From contig CM049309.1 in NCBI GenBank assembly GCA_026874595.1, positions 74,262,426 through 74,326,425 of the forward strand: a DNA stretch of 64,000 bases, written 5' to 3'. A model generated the notes under the pieces. That model saw only the letters and a list, made by a program, of their open reading frames with translations. It searched no databases and was not told the DNA's origin. Numbering within the stretch: the stretch's first letter is position 1; every line of letters begins with the position of its first letter. Positions 24,753-37,702 of the stretch are shown in pieces. The translations under genes were made by a program, and so were the position numbers. Source of the stretch: Sipunculus nudus. Taxonomy: Eukaryota; Annelida; Sipuncula; Golfingiida; Sipunculidae.

Positions 24753-26885
24753 CTAAGTATAATGATTAGTGGTATAGCCGTGTTAGTCTGTAGTGGAAGT
24801 GTAGGTTTGGAGTAAGAGTGATAGACTAATATCAATAAACATGTTACTATCTAAAAGGCGTCACTCTCACTCTCTCTCTACACACACACACACATATGTG
24901 TGTGTCTGTCATTCATTTTTACCTCAATGTATAGGAAAATAAAGTGTCTAAGAAACTACACGGGTGGGAGCTACCTTATGGGATAGCTTATATGACTAGA
25001 GATTACCATTGCTTTTAGAAAAAAATTAACACTTATCCCCTGAAGAAAACTGTCAAGGTACATAAACATTTGCAACAGTATGTGAATTATCTCATGCCAG
25101 TTGTTCATTAGTTTGGCAAAACCATTCCTTGTACACGGACTTACAATTTCCAATTTACCTGTTTCATTCATTGTTATGGTTCTGTGTGTGAGTAAACACA
25201 GTCCACGTGTGTCTGTGTACCATAAAAAGACCATAACTAGAGGTCGTCTGTTCTTGCGCGTGCACAACTCCCAAACAAGGAGAAATGATATGGAAGATAA
25301 AGAAAGGATACACTATTGGGATGCTTGAGAAAATCTCGATTTGTAAAGTAGCGCGGTTTGGCCGCCAGATGGCATGCGCGCTATGTTTACATTTGTACCA
25401 CTGATCTCGCAAACCTAACATCACTTGTGTACAGGAGTACACAAATGGTTTACAATGAAATATTAGCAGATACCATCAAATTTTAAGGAGAAAATAATCA
25501 AGCTATGTGTATTTTCAAATATACTTGGTATGTGAATAGGTACATTTAATATAACCACAAAATATTTTTAGACAATCCTAAACTAGTCAGAGAACTAAGT
25601 TTGTGTGTTTAGTATGTAAATACATTCCAAAAAGAACCTTTCCTATATCCTCTTGTCCCAGCTTACTTTGTTTGTTTCGGTCAAAGTTTATTAATTTAAC
25701 ATTTTAAATACTATTTTAATACAAGCTGAAAGACATGTCAAAACTGAATAAAAAAATTGGCACCATGTTTTTAAGGTTTCATAGAAAGGTGAAGAACAAA
25801 AATGCATGGGGTGTCACATTTTTACAAACAAAATTTACTCAGGACGAATTTGCTACATATGCCCCTACACTAATGGGTCAGACCCAATATTCAATCATGA
25901 CCTATACCGATGCATGCATTAACAAAACAGAAAATAAAAGATGGAATATATGTTAATGTATGATACCCGTATCATATACCTATCGTATCGTATCGTATCG
26001 TATCGTATCGTATATATATATATATATATATTTATATTACTGATTCCCTATACTCTACCATATAACACCTATACAGTTTTGTGGGATCGACTGAGGTATT
26101 AAATTTGTACATCCTTCCCCGGGACTGTGTATAGATTAGAAACAAATAAAAATGAAAATTTATGTCTATTCTTTAATTCCCTTGTAAGTAACCTGTCCTT
26201 GTAGAAGTCAATGTTAATGGTCATAGATATTTTATTTTATATACATAAAGTAGTTGATGGGTGGAAAATCTAAAGCCTTCCATGCATGGTTTTATATCTT
26301 AAACATAGTTTTTTTAATCTTGAGTTTTGGTAAAATAAATAAATTTTACCTTGTCTGCATGTTAAAATAATAATAAATATAATACATAATAAAATCATAA
26401 TATAATAATAAATGGTAAACCGAACTTCCTAAAAATCTGTCTAGATCTGCCAGCAGGCATGCGAGAAGGTCAGGGTGGCTAAATAAATAGTTTAGTTTAT
26501 AAAAGAACAGCGGTTTCAGAACGGTATATGATACGTATATATAAGATATAAGAAAGAATATATGGTATCATTAAAGGAAATCACATATATAATTTTTACA
26601 TACAGTTTGCTTACTGTAGGGGGCAATTCTATAACAAATTCATACAATATGTCAGGTTGACGAAATCTCTCTCTCCCGTCCCCTGACATGCATGCAGTAT
26701 AGGCTGCCTTACCCCATGCATGACAATCCAAACGTATATACTAATGCATGATTAATATTTATTTTCATCTATATTTCATATTTTTCATATTTACAATGTT
26801 TATAACATATTTTACAATTAATGTGATATAAATTATTTTGCCCCACATACTTGTCATGTTTTCTTCGCGTTTTCTGCGTTTGTTG
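21970..26885. other. Repeat-rich intergenic stretch, no gene recognised
   Basis: It holds a dispersed-repeat-like segment around 22240-22310 (CACCGTAGAGCGCAAACCTCCGCC in part), an (AAT)n tract at about 22870-22904, poly-C at about 23270, CT/TA/GT compound microsatellite at about 24399-24538, (TA)n at 24689-24749, and an ATCGT pentamer array at about 25983-26012 followed by (TA)n. Short open frames here (60-98 codons) match nothing I know. Confidence 0.6.
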
Positions 26886-27640
26886 TTTAACTGATAAGAT
26901 AAAAGAAAGCCCTATTGTGATACATGACCAGTTTACACGATCAGCCTGTAATATCAAGTTTGATTAATCACTTGAGGGAAATAGTAACACCTTATCAACA
27001 ATATGCAGCTTCCCTCTCACAGTCTACAGCAGAAAGTGATGCTGCAATTATTACGTGGGAGTCCCCGCCTGCTGCCGTCAGTCAATTTGAATATATGGAC
27101 ATTTAACTCAACCGCCAATCCCTGACACTCTAAAAGACTTATTTTTTAGCTTCGGCTTCTTTTTTTCTTGGACGCAAGGTCGGTGCGAAGCCCAAAATTT
27201 CTCCCTTTCTTTCCTTTGAGCCGCGGTCGGCTTCGCGGAAAGTGTCACCTGGTTGCCTTTGATAGGCTTCGAGGTGTGAAATCGACACGCCTCAGGCATC
27301 TCAACCGCGCACGTGCCGCCGCAATGAAATATTAATGAGCTGGGTGATAAATTAATTGGGCCGCTATTCTCTGAACATCTTGGAACAAGCGCTGTAATAA
27401 TGACCGGGCATTTTCACTGCTACTTGAACAGGATTTAATGTGTCCGAAGATCGCTTTATGGCCGTGGTCATTGAACTGGACACTCACTTCGCCTGGGAAG
27501 GGATTCATAATTAATATAAGTCGAGGGCCGTTTGTCGATACTTGGACATTTTCACGACCAGTGAGGACAGATTTAGTAGAATCTGAAACCTTCTGAATTC
27601 GGAGGAGTTTATAAGACATGCGACGCATTACAAAATAACG
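26886..27640. promoter_or_regulatory. Candidate TAL1 upstream enhancer island
   Basis: Two GATA sites overlap at 26892-26902 (TGATAA sharing its last A with AGATAA), about 6.5 kb upstream of the TAL1-like gene. The following 700 bases are GC-richer and complex. A minus-strand frame at 27332-27628 is open for 98 codons but has no recognised domain. GATA factors with TAL1 are known to control TAL1 loci in vertebrates; applying that here is inference. Confidence 0.35.
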
Positions 27641-28829
27641 ATTTCCATACTTATCAGAATATCATAAATCGGCTAATACCACATAACAATTAGTTTGAAA
27701 CACAAGTGAAGCTGCAAGACCCTGGGAACCAGAATTTCCCGCACAGAATCGAAAGATGTTGCACTTATTCGGCTTAGCAGCTCTATACTCAACCTTGAAG
27801 CCAACATATCTTCTCAAAACCCCAGCAACAAATATGCATGAATTATTATCTTGAGTACAAATCATTATATACGATAATCCTCTTTATTCTTCCGTAAATA
27901 AATATGTTTATATTTATATCTATATCCTCTTCAGTCCCATCCTATAAACGAATCTTTATATGTTTGACAAAACATGTTTGTTTGTATGTGTGTAAATATA
28001 TATACATATGTTATTATGTATATATATATGTGTATATATTGCATAAAATTTAGAAAAAAATAATATTTTTATTTATTCGGTATTACAATGACTTATTATT
28101 TATATAAGTATCTAAACATCTATTTTTTCATCTCAATTGGTTTAATATCGAAATAAAGTAAATATATATTTTATTTAAATCTATACCTAGAAGTCCACGT
28201 TTATAATGTTAAAAAAACTTTACTTTTAAATATCATGAACCCTTCTGTTTCGACATGCAGGATACAAATTATAGTGATCTTTTTATCTGCATGACCCTTA
28301 TCCCAGAAAAATACTTTAAAAATACACACGTACACAATTTGTCCACAAAGAGTGAACATTTCTTATATTTAATTTTAACAGGTTCATGTGAACTTTGTAA
28401 CAATAAGAGATAGCATATTTGTGGAATAACTGAGTGTATGGTATTTGTCAAATATGAAAAACATTTTTCTTCTATCTCCTGAGAATGATAATCTATATCT
28501 AATGTTTATTATTTATATTTGATTTTATATAGTTAATATAACTATTAATACAAATATATTCTAGAATATGTATAGAGTTTATATATACAAATAGTTTATT
28601 TATAGTGTAATACATATACATAGATATATATACATAAACAAAAATTCATACATAATACTCACGCAGGTTAAATACATGCACACACATAGGCATGTGTGTT
28701 TATTTTCATATCATCTCAAACACAGAACGATGAATCACTCCACAAAATCTATAACAGGTTTATACTAGATATCCCCACTGAGAATTTATGTGCATTTTAT
28801 GTATATGATATTAATTTCATTTTCAAATT

Positions 28830-29700
28830 CGTCGTGAGCGGTTCCTGCAGCTGTATTTATATTACATTTTATCTTTTCCTCTCCGTTTATTCATCAGAAG
28901 ACAATCAGGTATATTTTATGACTTGTCCACCAAGTTTTCCTTTTAATAACCCCGGTAGTTTTAATTGCTGCTTTAATTATGTGGCCAGGGGGCGAGACTT
29001 TGGTAACGGGACCCCTGTGAGTCGGAAGCGACCGCATTGTTGCCACAATATCAGGGAGACACACGACATCAAATTTCTACCCAGCGGCAACTTCGCGGTC
29101 CGAAAAGCTGGTTTAGAAAACAAAAGTGTCTTGCTGAGACAGCGAAAGAAAATATAGGCAATGGGCTATGCGAGGAAATCCACCGCGGGGAATTCCTCGG
29201 TCACGTGCCATGATGAAATTGATCACATGCACCTCCTGCAGAGAAAGTTACTGACACATAAGACGAAGGGATGAAAGCCTGTAAAATATTAATTAATTTT
29301 CTTAAAGTATCACTGAAAAAAAATAAATTTTGACCAAACTTAATGGATAAAAGTAATTATTCAAAACAAAATATAAAAGTTAACATTGAATTCCCAAGGC
29401 AACCGCTAAACGTGGGTGATTTACGTTACAAATGCTACAACCACCCCTGTTTAATAATGGGCGCGTCCTGTTGACAATTTCTGAAAATGCCAGACGACCA
29501 GATCAACCTGTCATTTCCCTGTCCGGGACATTACTTGTGTGAGTTAGCTCTCGCTCATGATATTTGACCAAGGGAAATCCGTGGTTTCTCTTCAAATAAT
29601 ACATCGGGTGCCTGGCAAAGTCACTCGGTGGACCAACTCCCGCATTCTGGCGGACATATTTGGGGATTTACAGCGAGCCTGGAAATTCAGACACCGTATG
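28830..29700. promoter_or_regulatory. GC-richer patches 4-5 kb upstream of TAL1-like gene
   Basis: Patches at about 28840-29240 and 29400-29700 contrast with flanking AT-rich DNA. They hold a CACGTG E-box (about 29202) and CACATGCACCTCCTGCAG. The 153-codon plus frame over the first patch has an amino-acid make-up unlike a known protein and no domain. A regulatory role is a weak inference. Confidence 0.25.
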
Positions 29701-29739
29701 TATTTTTTTCTATTTCTTATGTTGTACTATATTTTGTAA

Positions 29740-30170
29740 TATGAATGTTTCAATTATGCAAGTTTGTTTTAACTAATTTGAAATATCGCAATTAGGAATA
29801 TTTCTTAAATGAAAGCTATATAAATATGTATTTATATACATCCCATGGCAAAATGTTAATCCGTTGATAGTAATTCTTTCAATCAATATAAGTTCACTTT
29901 GCTCAATATATGTTATATAATAATTGTTGTAAATATATTCCATGTACTAACCAAAGACTTCCAAAGACTGATATCTTTACTCACTGATTTATTAGGACGT
30001 AATTCAGTTATTTAAATTATATCATTCGAAAAGCAGGGCAGTATATACTCATAATTGCGTGGCCGGGGGGGGGGGGCACTTCGTTATCGTTCTATAGCAT
30101 TCCTGGGCTGAAATAATTAATTCATTTATTCCGCTAATTGATTTTAATTGTATTAAGAATATAAAAATTA

Positions 30171-30224
<54 letters not shown>

Positions 30225-32029
30225 AATTAAGTATTTTCTGGTCCTAAACAAACCCATGCAGATAGTCATGCAATGTTCGTTAAATTTTTAATAAAACCAT
30301 TATATACGGTGTTATCTAGCGTCTTGTATATCTCTTACATTTCACTATTTATACCAAATGTTTATTAAGTTAAAAATTTTGAGAATATCGGTTAAAAACG
30401 TAGTGTTTAGTCGGATTGATTAGTAGGTCAATTGAAATTATCATTTCAGTTAAAATTAATGTTTTATAAGATATTCTCGTGTATGTGTTCGGTCATGTAC
30501 AGTTTTTATTTAATTTTTTTAACAGTTTTTGTTTATGGAATGTATCTGTATATATAACAGCGTATAGCGTAAGTTCAATATCAAAATTATAAATAAAATC
30601 TGTAAAAAAAAAAATCTTTAAATATTTATTTTATTTTATTTAGGCTTCATTGTAAAGGTTGAAACAAAAATTACAGAAATGGTCTTTAATATCCTCTGTA
30701 TTTATTATGATACCAAGAAACATACGACTTTTTAAAATGTTTCCCGTCTGTCAAAAATTTGTTCCAGCAAATTCAGTGAATATATAATATTGATTTACAC
30801 GGACAATGTCAAACTGTATCTCTTTTTACTAATCTCCTTTCAAAGGCGCAACTTATTTGATTGGAAATTTAACAAAAACAGATTTAAATATAAATCGAAT
30901 ATGACCGTATTTGTGTTTGGGGAAAGCTCATGATCAGTGAAACATTTCACTAATATCAAGTACAAAATTTTAATATCACTGAATCAATACGTTATTGCAT
31001 TTATTTTTTTTATTTCCTTTGTCTTTAAATCAACCGCAGATGTAATTTAACATATTAACACTGTCTGTTTATTTTATACTTAAGTGTTTTTCAATTATAT
31101 TTAGCGGCGCCCATGTCCATATGTTATCGAATCAAAAGGATTTGTATCTATTATGTTCATTCATCAAGGGCGACCTAATAACACTTGGTAAATAGAAGAA
31201 TCAGTGTTTCATACCGAAAACACAGGTCCGGATTCCCTAACAGAATGCATTTTAAACTAACCCATGCACGACTTGCAGGCAATTCATTTTCAAAATGTTT
31301 CTACACGAAGCACTTCATTACACCCCTCCCCCCTTCTGCGAAATCTGCCCCCCCCCCCCCCCATTCTCATATTGCTTATAAACCTCTCGTACATTTTTAA
31401 ATTCCAATTAAGCCAGTTTTACCTACAGACAATATATATTTATGTATGCATGATCGAAGCATGGTATAGAAAAACAAAAACATTGCTGGGATAATTTGAT
31501 ATACTATTAGTATGTACAATATGTATGGAGGAATAACATGTCAGACCTCCATGAATTATCAGGGTTTTCTTTTCTAAAATGTTTGTTAATGCTCAGTATA
31601 ATAAAAAGAATAACCATAATAAATATACCTTTATAGTGATATATACTTTAAGGCTTATTGTAAATTTTAGATAGGTGATGAACCATGGATGATATATACC
31701 TAAAACATAAGAAAACATTTATTTTAATATTTATCAGTTAACAATTTGATATCATATGATACATTAATTTTTCACATCAATTGTTGTATTTATATATTCC
31801 AGTAATGTATTTATATTATAATATATCATATCATATTATATTATATAAATCGTAAAAATATAAAAAAAATTGGCTTCATAAAACTGTTTAATAACTGTAC
31901 ACTTACATCTGCATTGTTTATCCAATTCATTATTTTATTATTTTCCCAATATATATATTCCATATTCACAGAGCCTGGTTAAGTTTGCATGCTTGAGACC
32001 CCTGACTCTCTCTCTCTCCCTCTCTCTCT

Positions 32030-32105
<76 letters not shown>

Positions 32106-33050
32106 TATACTGGTGTAATTAATTCTAATGAATTGAACTGTATTTGTATTGAATTTCATCCATGCACCTGCTTAATATATTACAGTTATCCCATGCATGC
32201 ATAAACACATGCATATACATGATAATGCTGACTCTCATCCCCTCCTCCCATGTCCTCATTTAATGTTTCTCATCACCCTCCTCTGTTCCCCCACCCCACC
32301 ACAAACACACCTCTGTAATCCGCCACTGCTTATTCTTTCCATGACATGCATTTGATGAGACCTTTTATAGCTCAGACATGCAGTTTATACTTATATCATA
32401 TTATATTGAAGGTAAGCATATTTAGATCTAAAACCATATTTGAGTGGAGTATAATTGATTTCTAATCTAATACAGTTATAAGATACTCGTGAAAGTATTA
32501 TAATATGATGACACTTCCATCAAAATCAACACTATGTAAATTTTCTTTTGAATTATATTGTAATAATAATAATATATTGGATTTCATCAACGTATAATTA
32601 TCACATGTATTATCCCCGACACACACACTGTCCTCCTTATATCTGCATGATTTATCTAGGTACGAATATTATTCATCCCATGCAGTCTAGCTCCCCTTCC
32701 GTGAACAGCAACAAATTGCCCAGTCTTCCATTAAATGTACTATACAAGAGACCTTGGATGATAAATAACATTTTATTTTGATGTATATGATCATGAGCAG
32801 ATAACTTAATTATATCATGAAAATATGTAATTGATATCGTGTACTTTCACATGGAGGTCCATATATTTTTATCTTTCAACATTATGTCTGCAAATTATGA
32901 TTGTATTATGGATAGGGAGGTAGGTTTTATAGGAATAACAAATAATATTTTTGTTGATGAATTCGCTGATGAATGATAATAATTGAAAAATAACTTTCTT
33001 ACAAACACTTCGTTTAAGGAAGGGAATGCTTAGAATGAATCTGCACTTCT
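29740..33050. other. Very AT-rich intergenic stretch with (TA)n tracts
   Basis: No gene is seen. It has poly-G at about 30065, (TA)n at about 30173-30222, poly-C near 31345, and CT followed by (TA)n at about 32007-32104. Open frames in the microsatellites are artefacts. Confidence 0.75.
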
Positions 33051-33102
33051 CACAGGTTTATTATATAAAGAAAGCTGTATTTTCCATTTCCTTCTGTTTC
33101 AG

Positions 33103-33449
33103 AAGCAAGTCGCCAGCACGCCAACCAGGTGGTAAATAAACATTTCCGTTTCACATTACGCATACGCATTTATACAATTGCGACAAGTGTCGTGGTGACA
33201 GATAGGATGACAGACCGCCCCGGAGCCAGATTACACACAACGAGCTTTCAAGCACCAGAAAACAGTGCTATAAATACGGCCTGGTAATTCTGGGAAACTG
33301 CGGCTGGAAAAGAATAGTTTATTTATAAACGTGTGCTTCCGGCTTGCACTTGCCAACAAAAAATAAACACTGAAAAGTTACAGACGGGACTTGTTATCAT
33401 ATTGATACAGACAAACTCTTTGGTTAATTATATCACTTTTAACTAAAAA
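33103..33449 (+). promoter_or_regulatory. Promoter / 5' leader of the TAL1-like gene
   Basis: TATAAATA sits at 33269-33276 and would place a start near 33300, 150 bases before the ATG. An E-box CAAGTG (33184-33189) and an AGATAG GATA site (33200-33205) lie 11 bases apart just upstream. Another E-box, CAGGTG, is at about 33126. A good splice acceptor (pyrimidine tract ending TTTCAG at about 33102) also precedes this block, so a spliced 5' leader exon is an alternative to the TATA start. The two readings cannot be separated from sequence alone. Confidence 0.5.
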
Positions 33450-34271
33450 ATGAGAGGATTCGAAGGTCATCATGTAGAGGAAACCTCATCATCATCCGAG
33501 CCAGATATAGAGGAAAAAGGCGCATGTCAATTGCGACTTCCGGTGCCAGTTGGGCGAAATGGTAAAACGCCCATAAACAATAATACTCTGTGCCCGCTGC
33601 CAGACGACCTCTCAAAACGAGGCGTGCTAAAGGCGGGAACCAATGCAAATTTTAGAGTTGGACCATCTCTGCTTCGATCTCCGTCATTTTTGTACGGGCC
33701 CTGCCCGTATCTGTCCGCACCCTCTCCAAGAATATTTGTAGCCCAAAAAACAACGCAATCTTTCGTTAAACCCATACTCTCACCGTGTATAAGCGCGCCC
33801 CCACCACCTATAGAGGAACGCCATTCTCCAGTTTCACCAGGAACCGTCTGCAAGAAAAGAATAGGTCCCGACGGACAAGAGTATGTACCACAACGCAAAA
33901 TGGCGAGGAGAGTGTTTACAAATACGCGCGAAAGGTGGCGCCAGCAGAACGTGAACGGCGCATTCGCGGAACTCCGAAAACTCGTTCCAACACACCCTCC
34001 AGATAAAAAGCTGAGCAAAAATGAAATTTTGCGATCAGCTATAAAATATATCAATCTTTTGGACAGCGTTGTGAAATACCAGAAACAGCAAGACGGAACA
34101 GCGACCGAAGAAGATATGACGCCGCTGTTGACTCGGAGCTTGTCGGCTGCTTCCGTGACGCTCCTGCACGACGATGATGACGACAACGGCGACGGTTACG
34201 CCACCCCGCTAAGCTCACCGGAATCTTGTTACTATGGAGACAGCAGCGCAGAAGAATCGAGCTTCCACTGA
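33450..34271 (+). CDS. TAL1: TAL1/SCL/LYL1-family bHLH transcription factor
   Basis: A single open exon encodes 273 aa. The bHLH domain covers about residues 153-210: basic region [16 protein letters not shown], helix 1 [16 protein letters not shown], loop DKKLSKNE, helix 2 [17 protein letters not shown]. This is nearly identical to vertebrate TAL1/LYL1/TAL2 and to insect HLH3[21 protein letters not shown] separates the family from other bHLH groups. Such factors bind E-boxes as heterodimers with E-proteins and act with GATA and LMO proteins in blood, vascular and neural cells. The N-terminal half is proline/serine-rich (about 1-140). The C-terminus has an acidic run [10 protein letters not shown] and a serine-rich end. 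The ATG at 33450 is the first in frame. The open frame on the opposite strand at 33527-34186 is a shadow. Which vertebrate paralogue is closest cannot be set here; it may represent the whole TAL/LYL clade. Confidence 0.95.
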   Translation: MRGFEGHHVEETSSSSEPDIEEKGACQLRLPVPVGRNGKTPINNNTLCPLPDDLSKRGVLKAGTNANFRVGPSLLRSPSFLYGPCPYLSAPSPRIFVAQKTTQSFVKPILSPCISAPPPPIEERHSPVSPGTVCKKRIGPDGQEYVPQRKMARRVFTNTRERWRQQNVNGAFAELRKLVPTHPPDKKLSKNEILRSAIKYINLLDSVVKYQKQQDGTATEEDMTPLLTRSLSAASVTLLHDDDDDNGDGYATPLSSPESCYYGDSSAEESSFH

Positions 34272-35338
34272 ACCGTCATTATACTTTAATCATATCCCAC
34301 GTTTCTAACCATAATTCGTTTTGTAAACATTAGGTTTGTCAATGAACTGCAAACAGTGCTTTGCAAGAACAGTCCATATTATGCCAATTCTAGGCCACCG
34401 GCTTGTGTATGCTCCGAAAATCTTTAAAATACATCATGGTCTGTTTTCTTATATAAAATATATGGATCCCCATTTTAATACCTTTTGATACCAAATGCTT
34501 AAAGACGAAGAAGCACGGCTGTTTATATAGCCATCTATGTAATTACCTTCAGTTATAAAGTTTTCCCTCTCTCTCTGAATCGAGCCCTATGTTCAAATAT
34601 TATAAAATTAAATCATAAGAAATAAGACTATTTACTTTATGTAATGTAAGCATAGTAATCGGATTTAAGCTGTGGTTTTATCCAGAGTTGTTCACCATAT
34701 ATAAGGATCAATCGTATAATGAAACTCTTTATTTTGATACTTTTCATTTAGTCTTAATGATTATTTACGGTGATATCGCTTTATAAGAGATAATGACCCT
34801 TTTTGTTTTTTGTTTTGAGGTTTTTCATGGATGAGTTGTGGAGGCAGGTGATAATATTTACTTTGCATCAAACGGATAATTGATTCAAGTTACAGTTGAA
34901 TATCAACAGACAGGAAAGTTTTTTTCACAGAATGATCACTAGATGGCGCCCATGAGCAACTGAGGGATTGCCGTAAATCATTGTACTTGTTTTTAAAACA
35001 TCCCATTGTCATAACTGACATATCAAAGATCTCAACATCATTTAAATCATAACTTTTGTAATATTTGTATTTTAACATGTTGCTGTGGTATATTGTTGGA
35101 AGCTTAGAGGGTTCTGTTAATCATGGTGCTTTTATCTAGTCATGATGATAATTATAATTGACAAGCTTTCGTTAAATAATAAATTGATTGTTTTATATTT
35201 TATCCGTATCATGAATGTATGATGAGATTTCAGTATGTTGCTGTTGATATGTGTGTACAAACCATTCATAACAAAGCCTCTTCTAACAACGTTGCCCCCC
35301 CCCCCTCCTTACCCACACGCAAACACATTTTATTTCAG

Positions 35339-35386
<48 letters not shown>

Positions 35387-37534
35387 TAAAAAAGAAAGTA
35401 TATATCCACTTTTACATAAAAACACTGGGAATTTCAAATAAAAAACCCGTCATATGAATCCATTTATCCAAAGTAAAAACATCAACAATCAGTGAAAATT
35501 TGGCTTCATCTCTGCGCAAATATGAAACCTGAAGTCACCTCCCAACAAGAATATCTCGTAGGTCCTGCTACCTATCGGTGGTTGTCATAACTGACTCCAC
35601 AATCACAAGATCACAAAACATACAGCTATGCATGGGGGAGATAAGAAAAGACAGGCGTGTGTGTGTGTGTGTGTGTGTGTCAAATACGTCGTTAACTGTC
35701 GTCATGAACTATTTTGGGGTACATCCAGGTTATGGACAGCTTCGCGATAGGTGCTTCGATCGGGGTGCTCTCTCCTTCTTCAATAAAGCTTGGCTACATG
35801 TATTAAAATTTGGACTTCAATAATAACATGTGTTTGTTTAATCTGCAATGAACCTTTAGTCAGCTGAAACAATGAAAAATGTGCAAATGTCCGAAAATGT
35901 AAAGTATTCTGTTCGCAACCGTAAACACATTTATTTTTATTCATTTATTTACACCTTTATTTTACCAGAATGGTCCATTTGGCGTATTCAAGCAACTGCC
36001 CTAGAAACATCATTGAGATATTCATAATGTATGCAATGTCATTCCATTTTACTTTTATACAGTTATGAATACAAAATGTTTACAATATAGTGATCTAGGC
36101 ACATACATATTTAAATTAAAGATGTGCTAAATATGAAATTAATGTAAAAATTATTTTAAAAAAATAAAAGTAAAAAAGTAGGACTGAAATGTTCAGCCTT
36201 TACATATGGAATATACTTATTGAGATATCTGTATACTTGCTTTGAACGTTGGAGAGTAGTATCACACCTTAAATCATTAGGAGGTGGATTTTAAAAATGC
36301 GATCAGTATCTTCAGTATCTTGTCCGTGGGTTTCCGATGGCAGGGTTGCCAACTTGTCCCTGGCCGTTTGCCGTGTGTTGTACGGGTTACGTGGATGTCT
36401 ATTTGATAAAATGTCCAAAAGCAAGGGATGCGTCACCAGGTAAATATATAAATCTAAAAGATTTACAAAATGGCAATATATCTCTGTTCTACCGTTACTC
36501 AAACAAGCTGAATGATTTAAAATAAGAATTTAAGTCGAAGTTTTTTGTAACAATGAGAACAGCTTTTTTTTGTGAGTCATTGGATTTGAGATGTGTAAGA
36601 AGCACTTACACTTGAGCATCCTCCCTATACAGAAATTCAGTTGTCGATGTGACTTTGAATATCAGTGTGATATATAAACGTTTCAGGGTTAATTTTTGTA
36701 GAAATTTTCTCAGTCGGTGAAGGACGTGTATACAGATTTGATTATAATTTGACCGCTAATATTTCGACATGATCTTTCTAGCTTCGTGCTATAAACCTTA
36801 GTTTTCTGAACTTCCCGCTGAACCTCTGGTAAACTAGACCAGAACACTTAGACAGGAACTTGTTCACTTTTTTGTCTTTTACTTTACAGACATTACTTTG
36901 ACTTTACAGACATTACTTTTACTTTACAGGCGATGATGACGTGGCAAGAATTTGCCAGGTTGTTCCCAGCAACCTCGAGGGAATTTTGTTACATCGTTGG
37001 CGAATGGCGAGCGCACCTGTCAATCATGTGTCCTGAAGCTGTGGCCATAACCACAGGACAGACATCTAGAACTTATCGGACATTTACATTTACTGGCAAA
37101 TATGTCAAATCGGCATGACTATGATATGCATGTACTCATCAGCTAACAGGAAACATCGGTCACAGGTGACATATAGTGTAGATTTACCCCTTTATATAAA
37201 TAACATTTAAGCATATCATGGCGCCCAGTTGCATGCCACAAATACTACACCTGCATTTATGGCAAATGAGCAGAAAATTCATATATTAACACGGAGCTGA
37301 TTTCACCTCGCAGTGATGTTATACTGATGTGGTTAACCTATACATGAAGGTAGTTTTAAATAAGACTAGTACCAGTCCATTCATTTCAGCTCGTTCAATG
37401 ACACCAGAACAAATCTGCAACGGGAATGGAATGCATATTTCAGCTGTACGTCGCTATACAATTTTGTATCTACCACCATCCAAGTGTACACATGAAATCA
37501 AGATCGCTTATGAATTGAGTATGAGAGGTTGAAC
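34272..37534. other. TAL1 3' UTR and downstream intergenic; repeats only
   Basis: AT-rich 3' sequence follows the stop, with an AATAAA near 35179. (TA)n lies at about 35341-35383 and (GT)n at about 35657-35680. A 20-bp unit ACTTTACAGACATTACTTTG repeats 2.4 times at 36881-36929. A GC-richer patch at about 36930-37120 is open for 61 codons without a recognised domain. No gene is assigned. Confidence 0.55.
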
Positions 37535-37702
37535 TTAAAGATCTGGATGAAAATTTTTTAAGCGATTCGGGTCTTTAATCACGTCCATCACTTCATCAGG
37601 CGAGGCTGCCACCTTCAGTGTCAAACTGTCCTGTCCAGTGACAGTCTCGAAGCCATAGTACCCAACGGCAGCGGGTAAGCCAGCCCCGAGCACTGAACAC
37701 AT
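37535..37702 (-). CDS. Unrecognised 55-aa coding-like ORF or terminal exon
   Basis: On the minus strand the frame ends in TAA (37535-37537) and is open for 55 codons from ATG at 37700-37702. It extends a few codons further to a TGA. The peptide is balanced and protein-like: it begins MCSVLGAGLPAAVGYYGFE, includes DSLTLKVAASPDEVMDV and ends NRLKNFHPDL. The segment has much higher GC than its surroundings and a sharp edge at the start of the frame. I do not recognise a family. No good acceptor sits just upstream, so it may be a gene fragment, a pseudogene, a piece of a mobile or foreign element, or a short gene. Confidence is for a genuine coding origin. Confidence 0.4.
   Translation of the reverse strand: MCSVLGAGLPAAVGYYGFETVTGQDSLTLKVAASPDEVMDVIKDPNRLKNFHPDL

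Noticed and set aside
28696-29157. 153-codon plus-strand frame
   Set aside because: It has no recognised domain, odd cysteine/phenylalanine-rich composition and runs across a composition change; more likely a chance frame over a regulatory patch.
33527-34186. 219-codon open frame antisense to the TAL1-like gene
   Set aside because: It is fully contained in a real coding exon on the other strand, has no domain, and is explained by codon composition of the sense gene.
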